Made by a program: the position numbers and the translations under genes. A stretch of DNA of 5,805 nt from an uncultured Oscillospiraceae bacterium (lineage in GTDB: Bacteria > Bacillota > Clostridia > Oscillospirales > Oscillospiraceae). The stretch is taken from the NCBI GenBank assembly GCA_900763995.1, contig CAAFMK010000081.1, positions 1-5,805 on the forward strand. Reading direction: 5' to 3'. Positions 5,496 to 5,805 of the stretch are shown piece after piece. The notes beneath the pieces are model-generated. The model did not search any database. It was not told where the DNA came from and was given only the letters and a program-made list of their open reading frames with translations. Each line of letters begins with the position of its first letter. Position 1 is the stretch's first letter.

Positions 5496-5503
5496 AAGGA
5501 GGT
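5496..5503 (+). promoter_or_regulatory. Ribosome binding site of the Rrf2 gene
   Basis: AAGGAGGT is a full Shine-Dalgarno match. It lies 6 nt before GTG (5510) and only 3 nt before an in-frame TTG (5507), which favours GTG as the start. Confidence 0.85.
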
Positions 5504-5509
5504 AGGTTG

Positions 5510-5805
5510 GTGCTCATCACAAGAGAAACAGATTACGCCATGCGAATCCTGCGGGCGCTCTCCGATGGAAAGCAGATGACCGCACAGAAGATTTCAGAGA
5601 GTCATCAGGTACCAAAGCAATTTGCGTACAAAATCATCAAAAAATTGAGTAACGCAAACTTTGTGACCATCATCCGGGGGGTAGAGGGAGGTTGTTCCCT
5701 GTCCGCTGATTTAAAACAGGTAACCTTGTATGATCTGATGGTGGCTATGGGAGAAGACTTTAATGTCATTTCCTGTATAGAGCCCAGCTATGACTGCTCC
5801 TGGCA
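5510..5805 (+). CDS. Rrf2-family transcriptional regulator, 3' end beyond the window
   Basis: The first 98 residues of a small winged-helix regulator (full family length about 130-165). The protein begins MLITRETDYA, a typical Rrf2 N terminus. The helix-turn-helix spans about 23-50 with recognition helix around 35-50, followed by the wing, where the common GGY-S-L-A motif reads GGCSLS (60-65). C89 and C96 lie where IscR and NsrR have their first two Fe-S ligands; a third cysteine would be expected a few residues past the window edge. Rrf2 proteins sense Fe-S status, NO, redox or cysteine supply and usually repress their own operon. The target is not known here. GTG at 5510 is chosen by spacing from the ribosome binding site. 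No stop codon appears, so the gene continues to the right. Confidence 0.93.
   Translation, partial: MLITRETDYAMRILRALSDGKQMTAQKISESHQVPKQFAYKIIKKLSNANFVTIIRGVEGGCSLSADLKQVTLYDLMVAMGEDFNVISCIEPSYDCSW

Noticed and set aside
1..5805. Mobile element, CRISPR array, tRNA, rRNA, or phage/defence genes
   Set aside because: No terminal inverted repeats, transposase, integrase, spaced repeat array, or RNA gene sequence is visible; all coding space is taken by four recognisable cellular genes.

Overview
The window reads as ordinary chromosome of a Gram-positive anaerobe of the class Clostridia, most likely Oscillospiraceae (Flavonifractor / Intestinimonas / Lawsonibacter-like). The basis is a GC-rich coding style with AT-rich intergenic gaps, strong AGGAGG-type ribosome binding sites combined with TTG/GTG starts, sigma-A promoters, and protein variants typical of that group: the FtsH variant, the long zinc-less ROK protein, and an Rrf2 protein beginning MLITRETDYA. 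The taxonomic call is inference from recalled family resemblance, not from a search.

Layout: (1) 1-2272, a sigma-A promoter and a complete ftsH gene for the membrane-bound AAA+ zinc protease. (2) 2273-2345, a very strong hairpin terminator shared by two convergent genes. (3) 2346-3728 on the minus strand, a 460-residue ROK-family sugar-kinase-like protein with an extra N-terminal domain and a degraded zinc motif. (4) 3729-3959, a divergent control region with back-to-back promoters, two inverted repeats in the ROK leader and one operator-like inverted repeat around the amylase -35. (5) 3960-5270, a cytoplasmic GH13 alpha-amylase-family enzyme with all catalytic residues. (6) 5271-5509, a hairpin (probable weak terminator) followed by a dense regulatory region: a near-consensus promoter, a 10-bp palindrome in its spacer, a 13-bp direct repeat exactly 42 bp apart, and a palindrome just after the predicted transcription start. 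(7) 5510-5805, the first 98 codons of an Rrf2-family regulator that runs off the window.

How they work together: ftsH is an independent housekeeping unit. The amylase and the ROK protein are divergently transcribed and plausibly form a small maltodextrin/glycogen unit (hydrolysis of internal alpha-glucans, then phosphorylation or sensing of the freed sugar); this is inference from adjacency and family. The Rrf2 protein carries cysteines placed like the Fe-S ligands of IscR/NsrR and probably regulates its own promoter and genes beyond the right edge.

I do not see a new defence system, mobile element, CRISPR array, tRNA or rRNA here. The material most worth a second look is regulatory: the operator-like repeats before the Rrf2 gene, the structured divergent region, and the ftsH start-site architecture.
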